DNA from: Isotricha intestinalis
Lineage: Eukaryota; Ciliophora; Litostomatea; Vestibuliferida; Isotrichidae
Reading direction: 5' to 3'
DNA: 38,486 nt
NCBI GenBank assembly: GCA_023807065.1
Contig: JAJJLU010003682.1
Coordinates: forward strand, 1 to 38,486
Below the pieces are notes generated by a model. It was not told the origin of the DNA. It saw only the letters and a list, made by a program, of their open reading frames with translations, and did no database searches. Position 1 is the stretch's first letter. Each line of letters starts with the position of its first letter. The translations under genes and the position numbers were made by a program. Of the stretch, positions 10,601 to 19,825 are shown piece after piece.

Positions 10601-13600
10601 ATGCTCAGCTTCAGATACTGCTCAATGTTATGAATGCTCAGATGGATACTTCCTTAATAATGAACATCAATGTGTTACTGATTGTGGTGATGGTTTCTAT
10701 CCAAAAAATGGAAAATGTATTTCTTGTGGAGATGATAAATGTTCTGTTTGTGCCGAACAAAATCAATGTACTAAATGTGCCCCTGGATCTGTTCTTTATA
10801 AAGGAAAATGTCTTCCATTATGTGTACCTGGTACTTATGAAGAAGAAGATGAATGTCTCCCTTGTACTGATCAAGATAGATGTAATACTTGTTATCCTTT
10901 AAATCCATCTCATTGTAAAGAATGTCAAATAGGTTATTTAAGTGATGGTCTATGTGTTGATTTATGTCCAAATGGTACTTATCCTGATGATTTAACAAAA
11001 ACATGTAAAAAATGTTCAAATGGTTGTAAAACTTGTAAAGATGATAATACTTGTTATGATTGTTATGAAGGACTTTTCTTAGACACAGTAGATAAAACAT
11101 GTAATGATAAATGTAAATCATATCAAGTTGCAGTTAATGGAGTTTGTAAAGATTGTACACAAAGATATTGTATTACTTGTCAACCAGATGATTTAAGTAA
11201 ATGTACCCAATGTAATCCTGAAATGTTTCTTTATAATGGACTTTGTGTTGAAAAATGTCCAGTTGGAACTTATGAAAAAGGCAATGATTGTTATGACTGT
11301 GAAGCTAATTGTAAACACTGTTCTGATGAAGCAACATGTACTGAATGTATTGATACTAAAGTAGAATACAATTATGATTGTTATGATCGATGTGCACAAA
11401 ATTATGTTAATGTTGATGGTCATTGTAAGAAATGTACTGATGATAAATGTATTGTTTGTGATCCTAAAGATTTAGGAAGATGTTTAACTTGTGAAGAAGG
11501 ACTTATTAATGATAATGGTAAATGTATTAAGACTTGTGGACCATCAAAATATTATAATCAACTTCTTCAAAGATGTGAACCTTGTTTTGAAGGTTGTGAA
11601 GTATGTGATAATCCAAAAACATGTCAAAAATGTATTAAACCACTTCTTCTTGATGAACAAAATACAGTTTGTACTTATGCTTGTAAAGATACATGGTATG
11701 CTGAAAAGCAAGAAAAACCAGATCATTGTGAAAAATGTGAAAATACAAATTGTAAAAATTGTTGTCCAACAATTCCAATCCATTGTTTGACTTGTCCAGA
11801 TGGCTCATTCATTTTCACTGAAGAAAGCGGTCTTAATGATTGTGTTAAACAATGTCCTGAAGGTTATATAGGAAATATAGCAACTAAAAAGTGTCAGAAA
11901 TGTGCAGAAGGATGTGCAGCATGTAAAGATACACCTCAAACATGTACTAAATGTATAGAAGGATATAAAATTGTTTCTGGAAATAGATGTGTACCAATAG
12001 TAGATTGTCCTGAAAGAACAGTTGAAAGAGAAGGAGTTTGTCTTCAATGTAAAGATCCTAATTGTCTGCAATGTGATCCATTAAATGTTAATAAATGTTA
12101 TAATTGTGATGAAACTCATATTCTTAATGAAGATGAATGTATTCCTAATTGTCCAGATGGAATGTATGAAGTAGAAATAGGAGGAAGAAGAACTTGTAAA
12201 ACATGTGATGGAAAATGTAAAACTTGTTCAAATGCTGAATCATGTGATGAATGTGCTGATAATTATCATTTTGTTGAAGGAAGCAGAGTTTGTGATATAT
12301 GTCAACCACCTTCAATGGTAATAGGAAATGTATGTGTAACATGTAAAGCAGAAGGATGTGCAGTTTGTATTGAAGGAGAACCTGAAAAATGTAGAATTTG
12401 TGAAGATAAATTGGTCTTATTTGGTGATCAATGTTATGCTGATTGTCCAAAAGGATATTATAAAGAAAATGGAAAATGTGTACCTTGTGATACTAATTGT
12501 GAAGTTTGTTCTTCAATAGATCAATGTTCAAAATGTGTAGAAGGTACTTTCCTTCATTTAGGAAAATGTATGACTGAATGTCCAGATGGAACTGTAGGTA
12601 TTGACGGAGTTTGTCAAAAATGTGCTCAAGATGATTGTTTGAAATGCCCAACTGCTGTTGATGTTTGTACTGAATGTAAAACTATCTTATATAATGGAAA
12701 ATGTATTGACCAATGTCCAGAAGGAACTGTACAATATGGTAAAGCTTGTGTTAAATGTACTGAAAATTGTCTTAAATGTGATTTAACCCAATGTCATAAA
12801 TGTATTAAAGGATTGATTCTTAAAGAAAATATTTGTGTTGAAGAATGTGGTGATGGATACTATCCTAAAGATGATAGAGTATGTGTTGAATGTTCTACTA
12901 AAAATTGTCTCAAATGTGGAAATGATGATGTTTGTTTAGTATGTAAAGAAGGATTCTATATTAATGATGACAATGAATGTGTTAACCCATGTCCAGATGG
13001 ATACTTTGGAAATGATGAAACAGGAACATGTGAAAAATGTCCAATTGGTTGTACTTTCTGTAAATCAGCAAAAGAATGTATCAAATGTAATGATGGTTAT
13101 TCTCATTTTGAAGGAATATGTATTAAACCATGTCCTGAAAGATATACTTCAGTAGTTCAACAATGTACACCATGTATTCAAGAATCTTGTGCTGAATGTG
13201 CACCAGGAGATCCTAAAAAATGTGTTAAATGTGATTATTACATTTATAATGGAGTATGTGAAAATGAATGTCCAGATGGAACTTATGCTAATGTTTTAAC
13301 TAAAGAATGTTTAGATTGTGACCCAAAATGTAAAAAATGTTCTGCTGAAAAATGTTTAGAATGTAAATCAGAATTCTATATGGATAATGGAAATTGTACT
13401 AACAAATGTGGAGAAGGAAAAGTAAACGTAAATGGAATATGTGAAGCATGTGAAGAATCAGGATGTAAAGTATGCTCAAGTAATTTAAAAATATGTTTCG
13501 AATGTAACAGACCGTTGATGTTATACGAAGGAAAATGTGTTGAATCATGCCCAGCAGGATACTATTATGATTCAGTCAATAATCAATGTCAACAATGTGA

Positions 13601-16600
13601 TTATTCATGTGATACTTGTTCTGCAAAAGATAGTTGTATTCTTTGTAAAGCAGGATACTATAAATTAGGTACTCAATGTTTAACATCATGTCCAGATGGT
13701 ATGTATGAAGATTGTAAAGAAACAGCAAGAAGTTGTGAAAATTGTGATCCTGCTTGTAAAACATGTGTTCTTGGAACTAATTCTGATTGTATTGAATGCG
13801 CAAGTGGTTATGTTATGTATAATAAACAATGTATTAAAAATGATAATTGCCCATCTGGTACTTATTATGATAGTTCTGCTAGTTTATGTCAAAAATGTAA
13901 AGTTCCTTATTGTGAAACTTGTGTAGATGAAAATGTTTGTAAATCTTGTAAGAAAGGATTTAAACTTAATTCCAATGGTATTTGTGAAGAAACTCATACT
14001 TTAACTAATATTATTGAAGATTTTGATTTATTCTCTAAAGGAAATGCTGCTGATCCAGTTCTTAAATCAGCTGCTACAAAGAAATTCTCAGATTATCAAG
14101 GTACAGGAGTAGGAAGCAATGATGTTACATTTACTTTCTATTTCCGTTCACTTACACCTCAATTAAAAACTAATTTAGATGTGCTTAGTGTTATAAATGA
14201 AATGAAATCAGCATATAATTATAAATTCTATGTAGATGCTAATGATAATAGATGTAAAGTTGCAGTTTATGGAAACGATGAAAATAAACCAGAAGCCAAA
14301 CTCGATGTTGCTAATTGTGATTATTCTAACATTTATGATTGGAAATTTGTTTCATTAACTTTATCAAAAACAGAAGGAGGAAACTTTAGAGTAACAGTAC
14401 ATTCTTTAATTGAAGGTAAAGAAGATAAGACTATCGAAGTCCCATCAGGTAATTACTATAATCTCATTGAACCAAGTTCATATATTTTATTAGGTAAAAA
14501 CGGTGTAAGTAACTTTAATATTGGTAAACTTAATATTATGGATTATTCACCAAGTGATGAAGATCTTAATAGATTAACTAAATTCTTACCATCAAATTGT
14601 GATTATTTCTGTACTGATTGTAAAGATACTTGTAGATCCTGTCCTAATGGTATTATTCCAATTGATAGTAGATGTGAAGCTCAATCACTTAAAGAAACTC
14701 CTGAACTTAATACTCAAAATTCTCCTGTAGAATTCTCATTCAAAGATCAATTTGATAATAAATTAGCTGCAGATGCTTATGGATTTACTGAATGGATTTA
14801 TGTAAAAGATAATAATGGAAATAAAGAAAGTATTATGAGTTCTGAAGTAAATGGTGTTCCATATGTTAATCTTACAATTCAAGATGGAGTTCTCTCATTC
14901 AATGATAATCAACTTAAACATCCTAAATTACAAGTAGGAGAATGGTATTATATTATTGTTTCAATGCTTAAAGATTCAGTAAATATTGTAATTAAAGACA
15001 GACAAGGTAAAAGTTCAACTCAAACTTTAAAGAATCAACCATTCATAAGACATTATAAAGATTTTAAATATAATTTACACTCACCCAATTCAAAATCAAT
15101 TGGAGGAACAATGAAAGCAAGAGTATATATTAATAACCTTCCATCAGATGATATAATGAGAGGAGATGAAAAAGCTATTCAATGTAGTCAAAATTGTCTT
15201 AAATGTGATCCAACACTTAAATGTACTTCATGTTCGGAAGGATATACTTTAACAAACTCAGGTCTTTGTGAAGAAGTTTCAGCTTCACCAGATGATTTCA
15301 CTCTTTTAGATAATTTATTTGATATTTTCAATAAAGAAGAAAAAATATATGAAGTTCCTTATGATGGTAATTTAACAATTTCATTCAATTTAAGAAAGAA
15401 AACTCATTCTAATATGTATCAAGATAATAATAACTTTAATATACTTGCATATAAGAGCACTAAAGAAGGTGAAAAGACATCATTAATTAAAGAAACAATT
15501 CCATCTGACTTTAAATCAGTATATACTGTAAAAGATGATAAAAATCAATTCTCACATGATTACACTGATGAAATGCCAGATTTTATTTTATTTAATCTCT
15601 TATACAATAAATACAAGAATAAAATAGATGCTACAATAACAGATTTTGGAACAGGAAAAACATATACATATACATTAGATATACCAGAAAATGATAAAAT
15701 TAAATATCTAGTTTTCGGAGATGCAAAAGGAATAGAACTTAACTATCAATTTGGTAATATTAAAGTTTATAATGGATTAACGAAAGGAGATTTATTCACA
15801 GCAATTAATAAAAAACCAATGGAAATAGGAGGAATATGTAGTGAATATAATTGGGAAACAGGATTATGTTTAAGATGTAATTATGATGTTAAATCATCTA
15901 CTCCACATGAATGTAAATCAAGAGGTTATGCTTGGCAACCAGCTACATTATTTGGATATAATGATTGGTCTGAAATGAAACCAGATGTTCTTACTAATAA
16001 AATAGTTTCCACTGATTCTGTTGGTATTAATGGAGATTACGGTATTCTTTACTTTAGATTTGTAATGAGTAAATTTACTGAAGGAGCAAAATATAGAATT
16101 GGTTGTTATTCTAATGATAAATTAAAAACTTTCATTCCTACTAATTACAGAGGTGATCTTAATATTTGTATTCAAGTTGTTGTAAAAAATAACTTAGGTT
16201 ATATTGAATTCTTATTAAATGATTGGACTCCAGTTACTGTTACAACTAAAGGATTTACTTTTAAGGAAAAGGAAACAGTAAGAGGTTTAATTGGAATCGA
16301 TGCTCCCAATAAATTATTCCAATATTCATTAAGACATTTAACAGATTTAATAAATGCAGTTGAAGGAGTATATAATTATCAACATTATCCAGAAAGACTT
16401 CAACAATCAGGAACACTTAGTGTATGGGGTGTTGAAGATACAGGATTTGACAAAAAATTATTTACTGTACCACATTGTTATCTTGAAGTAATGAAACTTC
16501 ATCCTAATGTGAGATATGATAATTCTCTGTACAATAGTTTAGAAGCCAATTATTCTCCTAAAGTACCTACATGTTCACAAGGATGTGATTCTTGTGTTTG

Positions 16601-19271
16601 GGATTATAGTAATTCTCCACCTACAACTACTAAATGTTATGAATGTCAAAATGGATATAATGCTGAAAAAGTTAAGAATGGAGGAGATGAAGTTATTTGT
16701 AGTAGGGCTAATGTTTTATATAATTTCTTCAAGGGACAAATTTATCAAGGAGAAATTGAATTACCTATAACTAAAAAAGACATTCTTGATAATAACTTTG
16801 CACTTTACTTCCAAGTTCAATTTAATTTCCCTTATTATGATATAGACAATTACTTTAAATTCATGGAATTAGGAACAATGAAAATAGTAAGAAAAGAAAA
16901 TATTTTAGTTCTTTTAATTGGAACAAAAGATCAACTTGAAATTCCACTTTATGATCCATATAATACATGGAATCACATATTTATAATTTTCTCAGGAACT
17001 CAAGTTTCAGTATCAACTCATGCAGGAACATTCTTAAAACAAGTATCAATGAAATCAACAGGAATTAGTGGAATAAAAGGAGATAAAATATATGTAAGTA
17101 ATATAGGTTATTCAACATCACTAACTAATACAATTCTTACCGATAGTGATGATTATGAAAATGTTAAACAGCCTGAACCTGTTGGTTATGATGTCTGTGG
17201 ACCTGATTGTGCTTATTGTGAAAATGGTTATTGTAAAGTTTGTGGTTCAGGATATGATTCTAAAGATTCTATGACTTGTAGAAATGGAAAAATATTATTT
17301 ACTCCTGTTTTTGGACAACCAGATCAAGATGAAAATCTTCTTCATAGATTTGAAATATTCCCTCAATCACATAGAAATAAATATATTAGACTTACTAAAT
17401 GGACTTATCATGTATTAGTTGAATATAATTCTCTTCCTAAAAAACAATTTACTTTTATTAGAGCTTATGATTATGATGGAGTATATTCACTTGAAGGTGT
17501 AATAAATTATAATAATGCAAAAATAAACTTTTATATAACTCCAGCAACAAATCCTTCAAAATCTTATTCATTTGAACTTAAATTACCTAAAAGTCCATCT
17601 TTTCCAATGCTTTTCATTGCCCTTTCCTATGCAGATCAAAATTTAAAAGTAGTAGTTGCTGAATCAACGACAAATTATGTAGCTCAAGAATATAAACTTC
17701 CAGAAATTTTAGGATTCTTTGGTCAACAATTTGGATTTGATATTTATTCACCAATTGCAGCAAAGATGACAAATGCAGTTTTTTATAAACATAAATCATT
17801 ATCTTTAGAAGAAATGAAATCAGAAATTCCATTCAGAACAAGAAAAATACAAGAAGATTGTAAATGGGGTACTTCTTCACTTTGTACTAAATGTTCTAAT
17901 GGTAAACTTGAAAATGGTCTTTGTGTTCCAAAAAAATCAAATGCAGTCAAAATGCTTCTCTTTGCAGAATACTTCCAATTCAATGAAAATGTTCCAACAA
18001 CTACAACATCAATAACTCTACCAAATACTCAAGCATTTACAGTTTCTTTCGTTTTCAGAATTTCATCTGTATTAAAGAGAATTTGTAATATAATAAAACT
18101 TACAAGTGGAGATTCTGAGTATTTCTCAATGAGATATAATCCAATGAATGACAGATTTACTTTAACATTTGGAAAGAAAATATACACAACAGGAATAGTA
18201 TTTAGTAAAGCAAATACACCATATCAATTCTTTAAAGTAAGTCTCCAATATCAAGTTAAAGGAGGATCTCTTTTATTCAAAGTGAAATATCTAGATGGAA
18301 CAGTTCTTGTTGAAGAAAATGAAACAGCAAATTCTGGTCTCTCATCTTTACCATATGGAGATTATAAGATACATTTAGGATATACTGTATTAAATTCTTT
18401 ACCAGGTGCCTTCGAAATTGGTGGTGTTGAATTCTTTGATCAATACCTTTCAAATAAAGAAGTTGAATTATATGAATATAATGGTATTCAAGAATGTGAA
18501 AACGCTTGTTATAAAATTACTCAAGGTGTTTGTACTTTTAATATTGATCCAAGTGATACTAATATTGGTTTAGATTCATATAAAGCTTATAATAATGCAC
18601 CACTTTTCTATCCACTTACTATTAATGAAATTAGTAGATATTATTCATTCAATCATTATCTAGTTACATTCACACTTAATATTACTGAATTTAATGCACA
18701 AAAATATTCTGCAAATCCATCAATTCTTTTCGCTTTTACAGATGATGATCAAAATAGTCTTCAAAATATGGATATTTCACAAACAATTCCAGAAAATATT
18801 TTAGAAAATGCATTTACAATGTCCCTCAAAGGAACAGTACTTGAATTGAAATTACCAACAAAGCCATGGTCTACTACACAAAAGAGATCAGTTAAATCAT
18901 TCTTTATAGGTAGTACTGCTTTAACTAGTGATATTACATTTAATATTTATGTTGATGTCGCTAGAAATGTTATTAAGGGAGTTTTAACTTATAAAGGAAG
19001 TGCATTCCAATTTGATTTAGATTTAGAAACTGAACAACAAGCTATGCCTTTAGGTTGGATGACTGTTGCTTATGCTCATCCTTCACTTTCTAATTTCAAT
19101 GTTCTTTTTGATAAGAATTTAGATTCTATTTTCTATGAGAGTGGTTTGAATCATGAAACTTCATTAAGTTGTATTTCTACTTCTGATAATGATATTTATT
19201 GTCCTAATTGTCCAGCTAAATTCAGACCTTATGATGCAGGATGTAATACTGTTTTATTCGATCATCTCTAA
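4638..19271 (+). CDS. Giant secreted protein: furin-like Cys-rich modules plus LamG/ConA-like domains
   Basis: One intronless frame of 4,877 residues. The start has a hydrophobic signal sequence (MKKLILLLLFFSYY, from Met6), and either Met1 or Met6 could be used. Residues about 25-390 form a unique, Cys-poor N-terminal domain. Residues about 392-3115 are a tandem array of furin-like (FU, growth-factor-receptor Cys-rich) modules with spacing near C-x2-C-x3-C-x2-C-x5-C-x2-C-x10-C-x3-C followed by P-x-G-x-Y/F. At about 47 residues each the array would hold roughly 55-60 modules (estimate from length). Residues about 3120-4845 hold about eight beta-sandwich segments of 160-210 residues resembling LamG/concanavalin-like folds (for example WKFVSLTLSK, GEWYYIIVSM, YNTWNHIFIIF), separated by single Cys-rich modules. 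The C-terminus is Cys-rich (CPNCPAKF) with no membrane segment or GPI-type tail, so secretion is expected. Cys-rich giants of this kind are known in ciliates; the role here is unknown, with adhesion, cell coat or secretory-granule content as possibilities. Confidence 0.92.
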   Translation: MNFHFMKKLILLLLFFSYYRCLKTKARRYSFIQKSEEQIPIDTECFLNGPESSESSGCFLSSPGDLADQVNKKIDDLQSTCGAVYETDEINAALNTAQKLGALKEKIVNGDKVNEKDISDLKQVLIKTFNVKETDLSNIDSKFVKAGNEGVINYIKDYCSKNNIPQFLENKYVNYLKLHEAKSYLDNFPEEQKKECLKFQEENTNTFELAYSDVNNELTPLKTKDFGKSIKLEASGFERGGYAVAYWLLAEPEKLNEPQTYASGYADNKKIFEFREESCRNNKVTSIGNQKMEINTVAKCAEYELEILLFQKVCTGYQCELHSLNSYINSHYNTSTNELSKDLIEKLDIQISDRAINPKLYVDFEANEENINRLVADMLPGMYDHVKELINTCEKGPEHCEYINAKGECLICEKEYNYVDGICRIGCPDGTYQLDNNRCGECDKNCDKCTGPKQCTECKNETVYYEGECFEKCPDGTFPVNNVCESCGDDCLYCSSETYCEKCKKGTYFYDGKCVTECPVGTYLDIVNMVCDKCKDGCESCSSYEVCKSCEEGYYKYDESKCVKECPDTFRKNNETQSCEKCIENCRKCSEKATECEDCEDGYSLLKEKTCGGCPEGQVSFKKVCIDCQDQERCVKCNSNNIRECLKCKDDFYLQPNKTCLTSCDPGYYPNEDNECIKCVMENCAKCDNKECYECMDDHYLFNNTKCPKECPDGYISVGKQCVQCSDPKCLKCSEYDLSVCTKCDYPNELLKNGKCVKECGEGYVQEGQECANCIEGCKQCGNTILCEICDTENGYYFLNGKCVKNCGSGRRANQNTGVCDECSTSNCDSCPIDKEVCKDCKEGYLLYNNICYDRCPQGTFLSQDQRHCEDCDEKCAECQNKKTCIRCKIPYVLQGEKCQNECENGYYDSESVCIECQNPNCEKCSAEDSTKCTKCPAGTFFYKGNCLTICPDDTYEGTDNECFPCSPNCKTCSVTSDNCESCPPGLKLSKGECKSECPERTTEVNDICVPCSDPRCLYCKPGDPNDCTTPGNGTVLKCNETGRCETDDKCLDTQFVNENKRCVDCKEHCIRCQNEKTCDKCDSDYYLKDDECVTNCGSGFIEAHDGKCHQCKNSCEKCKEEDNECCTSCPIKTFRLNCDCVTSCGDKYWENYEERKCEVCDDQNCLRCSNNGKTCDECIKDYYLDVKGEKCIPKPCPSGSSPFNGKCMKCLVEGCESCPESTDQCILCEKEKVWVDVMRCDEHCPTGYMELHYEDKPDHSYCEKCVDSHCVTCVDDIDKCVECEVGTYLLDEKCVSACPEGYREENGKCIKCSVTNCKKCNSKDECVSCVKDLVLKLDGNCAEKCDTGSYEKDGKCVKCPELALECDENTIFKCESPYLISKDGKSCVDKCPSGSVEINGQCTLCKTDENCDTCEKDLITCRNCKGDYVLQENKCISQCDDGYYEENKKCKKCMDNCYKCTDSKTCKECISPYVLYNDQCVGLCPPGYYKGDKKCLNCIEGCEVCENGEVCRVCEDGYLLENGLCVKVCSSNYYKFSEKECQKCDENCLSCDGPKQCKICQDPYLIYKGECVKQCPSGMVAVNKECVPCGEHCSKCSEPNKCTGCESGYSVFDGKCIKPCPTSYFNDQGVCNPCIEHCDLCTENYKLYTKEGGEEGLRSCDKCSNGYNYSPLNDECVQNCPNGQSPFEGECIPCQAENCLECKNEITSCSSCPTGMYLYNGDCVTPCPQKTYVNGEACSDCSGDCQTCDNPNDCLSCPTGLILNDGRCTSECDAGEAPVNGKCEKCLEPNCVTCNTENLKECLVCEEGLYLDDEGKCVKECKKGYYEDLESGKCKECSGEHCDKCPNGDKCVKCEDGYVIQNGVCKLTCDTHYVERHGECIICTDKNCAVCDNMNLDTCKRCDLPFVLMDNKCLTQCPPGSYPVDLVNQFVCKTCIDNCATCISADECTSCKNPLYLKDGKCVSDCEAHYVPIDGVCKTCSQPSCVKCSASDTAQCYECSDGYFLNNEHQCVTDCGDGFYPKNGKCISCGDDKCSVCAEQNQCTKCAPGSVLYKGKCLPLCVPGTYEEEDECLPCTDQDRCNTCYPLNPSHCKECQIGYLSDGLCVDLCPNGTYPDDLTKTCKKCSNGCKTCKDDNTCYDCYEGLFLDTVDKTCNDKCKSYQVAVNGVCKDCTQRYCITCQPDDLSKCTQCNPEMFLYNGLCVEKCPVGTYEKGNDCYDCEANCKHCSDEATCTECIDTKVEYNYDCYDRCAQNYVNVDGHCKKCTDDKCIVCDPKDLGRCLTCEEGLINDNGKCIKTCGPSKYYNQLLQRCEPCFEGCEVCDNPKTCQKCIKPLLLDEQNTVCTYACKDTWYAEKQEKPDHCEKCENTNCKNCCPTIPIHCLTCPDGSFIFTEESGLNDCVKQCPEGYIGNIATKKCQKCAEGCAACKDTPQTCTKCIEGYKIVSGNRCVPIVDCPERTVEREGVCLQCKDPNCLQCDPLNVNKCYNCDETHILNEDECIPNCPDGMYEVEIGGRRTCKTCDGKCKTCSNAESCDECADNYHFVEGSRVCDICQPPSMVIGNVCVTCKAEGCAVCIEGEPEKCRICEDKLVLFGDQCYADCPKGYYKENGKCVPCDTNCEVCSSIDQCSKCVEGTFLHLGKCMTECPDGTVGIDGVCQKCAQDDCLKCPTAVDVCTECKTILYNGKCIDQCPEGTVQYGKACVKCTENCLKCDLTQCHKCIKGLILKENICVEECGDGYYPKDDRVCVECSTKNCLKCGNDDVCLVCKEGFYINDDNECVNPCPDGYFGNDETGTCEKCPIGCTFCKSAKECIKCNDGYSHFEGICIKPCPERYTSVVQQCTPCIQESCAECAPGDPKKCVKCDYYIYNGVCENECPDGTYANVLTKECLDCDPKCKKCSAEKCLECKSEFYMDNGNCTNKCGEGKVNVNGICEACEESGCKVCSSNLKICFECNRPLMLYEGKCVESCPAGYYYDSVNNQCQQCDYSCDTCSAKDSCILCKAGYYKLGTQCLTSCPDGMYEDCKETARSCENCDPACKTCVLGTNSDCIECASGYVMYNKQCIKNDNCPSGTYYDSSASLCQKCKVPYCETCVDENVCKSCKKGFKLNSNGICEETHTLTNIIEDFDLFSKGNAADPVLKSAATKKFSDYQGTGVGSNDVTFTFYFRSLTPQLKTNLDVLSVINEMKSAYNYKFYVDANDNRCKVAVYGNDENKPEAKLDVANCDYSNIYDWKFVSLTLSKTEGGNFRVTVHSLIEGKEDKTIEVPSGNYYNLIEPSSYILLGKNGVSNFNIGKLNIMDYSPSDEDLNRLTKFLPSNCDYFCTDCKDTCRSCPNGIIPIDSRCEAQSLKETPELNTQNSPVEFSFKDQFDNKLAADAYGFTEWIYVKDNNGNKESIMSSEVNGVPYVNLTIQDGVLSFNDNQLKHPKLQVGEWYYIIVSMLKDSVNIVIKDRQGKSSTQTLKNQPFIRHYKDFKYNLHSPNSKSIGGTMKARVYINNLPSDDIMRGDEKAIQCSQNCLKCDPTLKCTSCSEGYTLTNSGLCEEVSASPDDFTLLDNLFDIFNKEEKIYEVPYDGNLTISFNLRKKTHSNMYQDNNNFNILAYKSTKEGEKTSLIKETIPSDFKSVYTVKDDKNQFSHDYTDEMPDFILFNLLYNKYKNKIDATITDFGTGKTYTYTLDIPENDKIKYLVFGDAKGIELNYQFGNIKVYNGLTKGDLFTAINKKPMEIGGICSEYNWETGLCLRCNYDVKSSTPHECKSRGYAWQPATLFGYNDWSEMKPDVLTNKIVSTDSVGINGDYGILYFRFVMSKFTEGAKYRIGCYSNDKLKTFIPTNYRGDLNICIQVVVKNNLGYIEFLLNDWTPVTVTTKGFTFKEKETVRGLIGIDAPNKLFQYSLRHLTDLINAVEGVYNYQHYPERLQQSGTLSVWGVEDTGFDKKLFTVPHCYLEVMKLHPNVRYDNSLYNSLEANYSPKVPTCSQGCDSCVWDYSNSPPTTTKCYECQNGYNAEKVKNGGDEVICSRANVLYNFFKGQIYQGEIELPITKKDILDNNFALYFQVQFNFPYYDIDNYFKFMELGTMKIVRKENILVLLIGTKDQLEIPLYDPYNTWNHIFIIFSGTQVSVSTHAGTFLKQVSMKSTGISGIKGDKIYVSNIGYSTSLTNTILTDSDDYENVKQPEPVGYDVCGPDCAYCENGYCKVCGSGYDSKDSMTCRNGKILFTPVFGQPDQDENLLHRFEIFPQSHRNKYIRLTKWTYHVLVEYNSLPKKQFTFIRAYDYDGVYSLEGVINYNNAKINFYITPATNPSKSYSFELKLPKSPSFPMLFIALSYADQNLKVVVAESTTNYVAQEYKLPEILGFFGQQFGFDIYSPIAAKMTNAVFYKHKSLSLEEMKSEIPFRTRKIQEDCKWGTSSLCTKCSNGKLENGLCVPKKSNAVKMLLFAEYFQFNENVPTTTTSITLPNTQAFTVSFVFRISSVLKRICNIIKLTSGDSEYFSMRYNPMNDRFTLTFGKKIYTTGIVFSKANTPYQFFKVSLQYQVKGGSLLFKVKYLDGTVLVEENETANSGLSSLPYGDYKIHLGYTVLNSLPGAFEIGGVEFFDQYLSNKEVELYEYNGIQECENACYKITQGVCTFNIDPSDTNIGLDSYKAYNNAPLFYPLTINEISRYYSFNHYLVTFTLNITEFNAQKYSANPSILFAFTDDDQNSLQNMDISQTIPENILENAFTMSLKGTVLELKLPTKPWSTTQKRSVKSFFIGSTALTSDITFNIYVDVARNVIKGVLTYKGSAFQFDLDLETEQQAMPLGWMTVAYAHPSLSNFNVLFDKNLDSIFYESGLNHETSLSCISTSDNDIYCPNCPAKFRPYDAGCNTVLFDHL
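5811..13981 (+). repeat. Coding tandem array of furin-like Cys-rich modules
   Basis: Within the giant gene, TGT cysteine codons recur in a regular pattern for about 8.2 kb, each unit about 140 bp. Recurrent strings include tgtccagatgga (CPDG) and ggaaaatgtgtt (GKCV). Units differ in sequence, so this is an old protein-level repeat and no recent DNA satellite. The region is visibly richer in G than the flanks because of the Cys and Gly codons. Confidence 0.88.
13990..19170 (+). repeat. Coding array of about eight LamG/ConA-like domains spaced by Cys-rich modules
   Basis: The approximate residue ranges are 3121-3321, 3351-3511, 3548-3731, 3765-3974, 4023-4181, 4218-4403, 4435-4618 and 4638-4844. 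Each is a Cys-poor, beta-rich segment with a W/F-x(2)-hydrophobic-hydrophobic core strand near its middle and ends in a short Cys-rich module (for example CSQNCLKCDPTLKC, CGPDCAYCENGYC). The fold assignment is inferred from strand pattern and domain company, and boundaries are approximate. Confidence 0.5.
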
Positions 19272-19369
19272 TTAAACTTTATAGGTAAAAAATATTAACT
19301 TTTTATTTTTTATAATTTTTATTATAATATGATTATAAATTATTTTTTTTGATTTTATTAATAAAAAAA

Positions 19370-19825
19370 ATGAAGTATCTAATATTAATAATATCATTAT
19401 TTACTTTATCTATTCAACAAGAAATAACACTTCAATCTCAACCATTAGATGTAATCAAATGTTTATTACAATCAGAAGTATTATTAAATGATTTTAAAAG
19501 AATAGTTGAATTAATTAAAGAAAAAGATTATTTAAAATTAATAGTTGAATTGATAGAAATGTATCCTTCAGCATATGAAGAAATAATGAATTGTCTTCAA
19601 ACTGATATTAATTTACAAAGTTTATTTAAAGAATGTAATTTGGGAAAAAGAGATATGTGCTGTTGGGTGAATAATAATGATTGTTGTGAAATTCATTCAA
19701 TTTTTAAAAAATGTAATAAAGTTAAAACAAATTGTTGTAAAGTAAAAGTAACAGACCCTATAACTGGAAAAACAACAATTAAATATGAGAAAAGAAAACA
19801 TGGTGGAAGTGGAGGAAAATTCTAA
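19370..19825 (+). CDS. Small secreted Cys-rich protein, unknown family
   Basis: A 151-residue protein. An in-frame TTG lies upstream at 19349, but the first ATG is at 19370, preceded by the usual A-run, and it opens directly into a signal peptide (MKYLILIISLFTLS). Residues 20-85 are helical and charged. The C-terminal half carries most of the ten cysteines, including three CC pairs (97-98, 105-106, 122-123), followed by a Lys-rich stretch and GGSGG. This fits an exported disulfide-rich domain, perhaps with helices as in saposin-type folds, but no known family is recognised. The gene starts 98 bp after the giant gene's stop on the same strand. A broken inverted copy of its 5' half lies 1.2 kb downstream, which shows the family duplicates locally. 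Confidence 0.82.
   Translation: MKYLILIISLFTLSIQQEITLQSQPLDVIKCLLQSEVLLNDFKRIVELIKEKDYLKLIVELIEMYPSAYEEIMNCLQTDINLQSLFKECNLGKRDMCCWVNNNDCCEIHSIFKKCNKVKTNCCKVKVTDPITGKTTIKYEKRKHGGSGGKF

Noticed and set aside
5953..13926. Several 60-150 codon frames inside the giant gene on both strands
   Set aside because: They are out-of-frame shadows made open by the regular TGT/GAA/AAA codon use of the Cys-rich array.
5811..13981. CRISPR-like or satellite array
   Set aside because: The periodicity is the Cys pattern of a protein-coding gene, with units diverged in sequence and the frame kept throughout.
19349..19372. Start of the small secreted protein at TTG 19349
   Set aside because: Non-ATG start; the ATG at 19370 follows an A-run and opens directly into the signal peptide.
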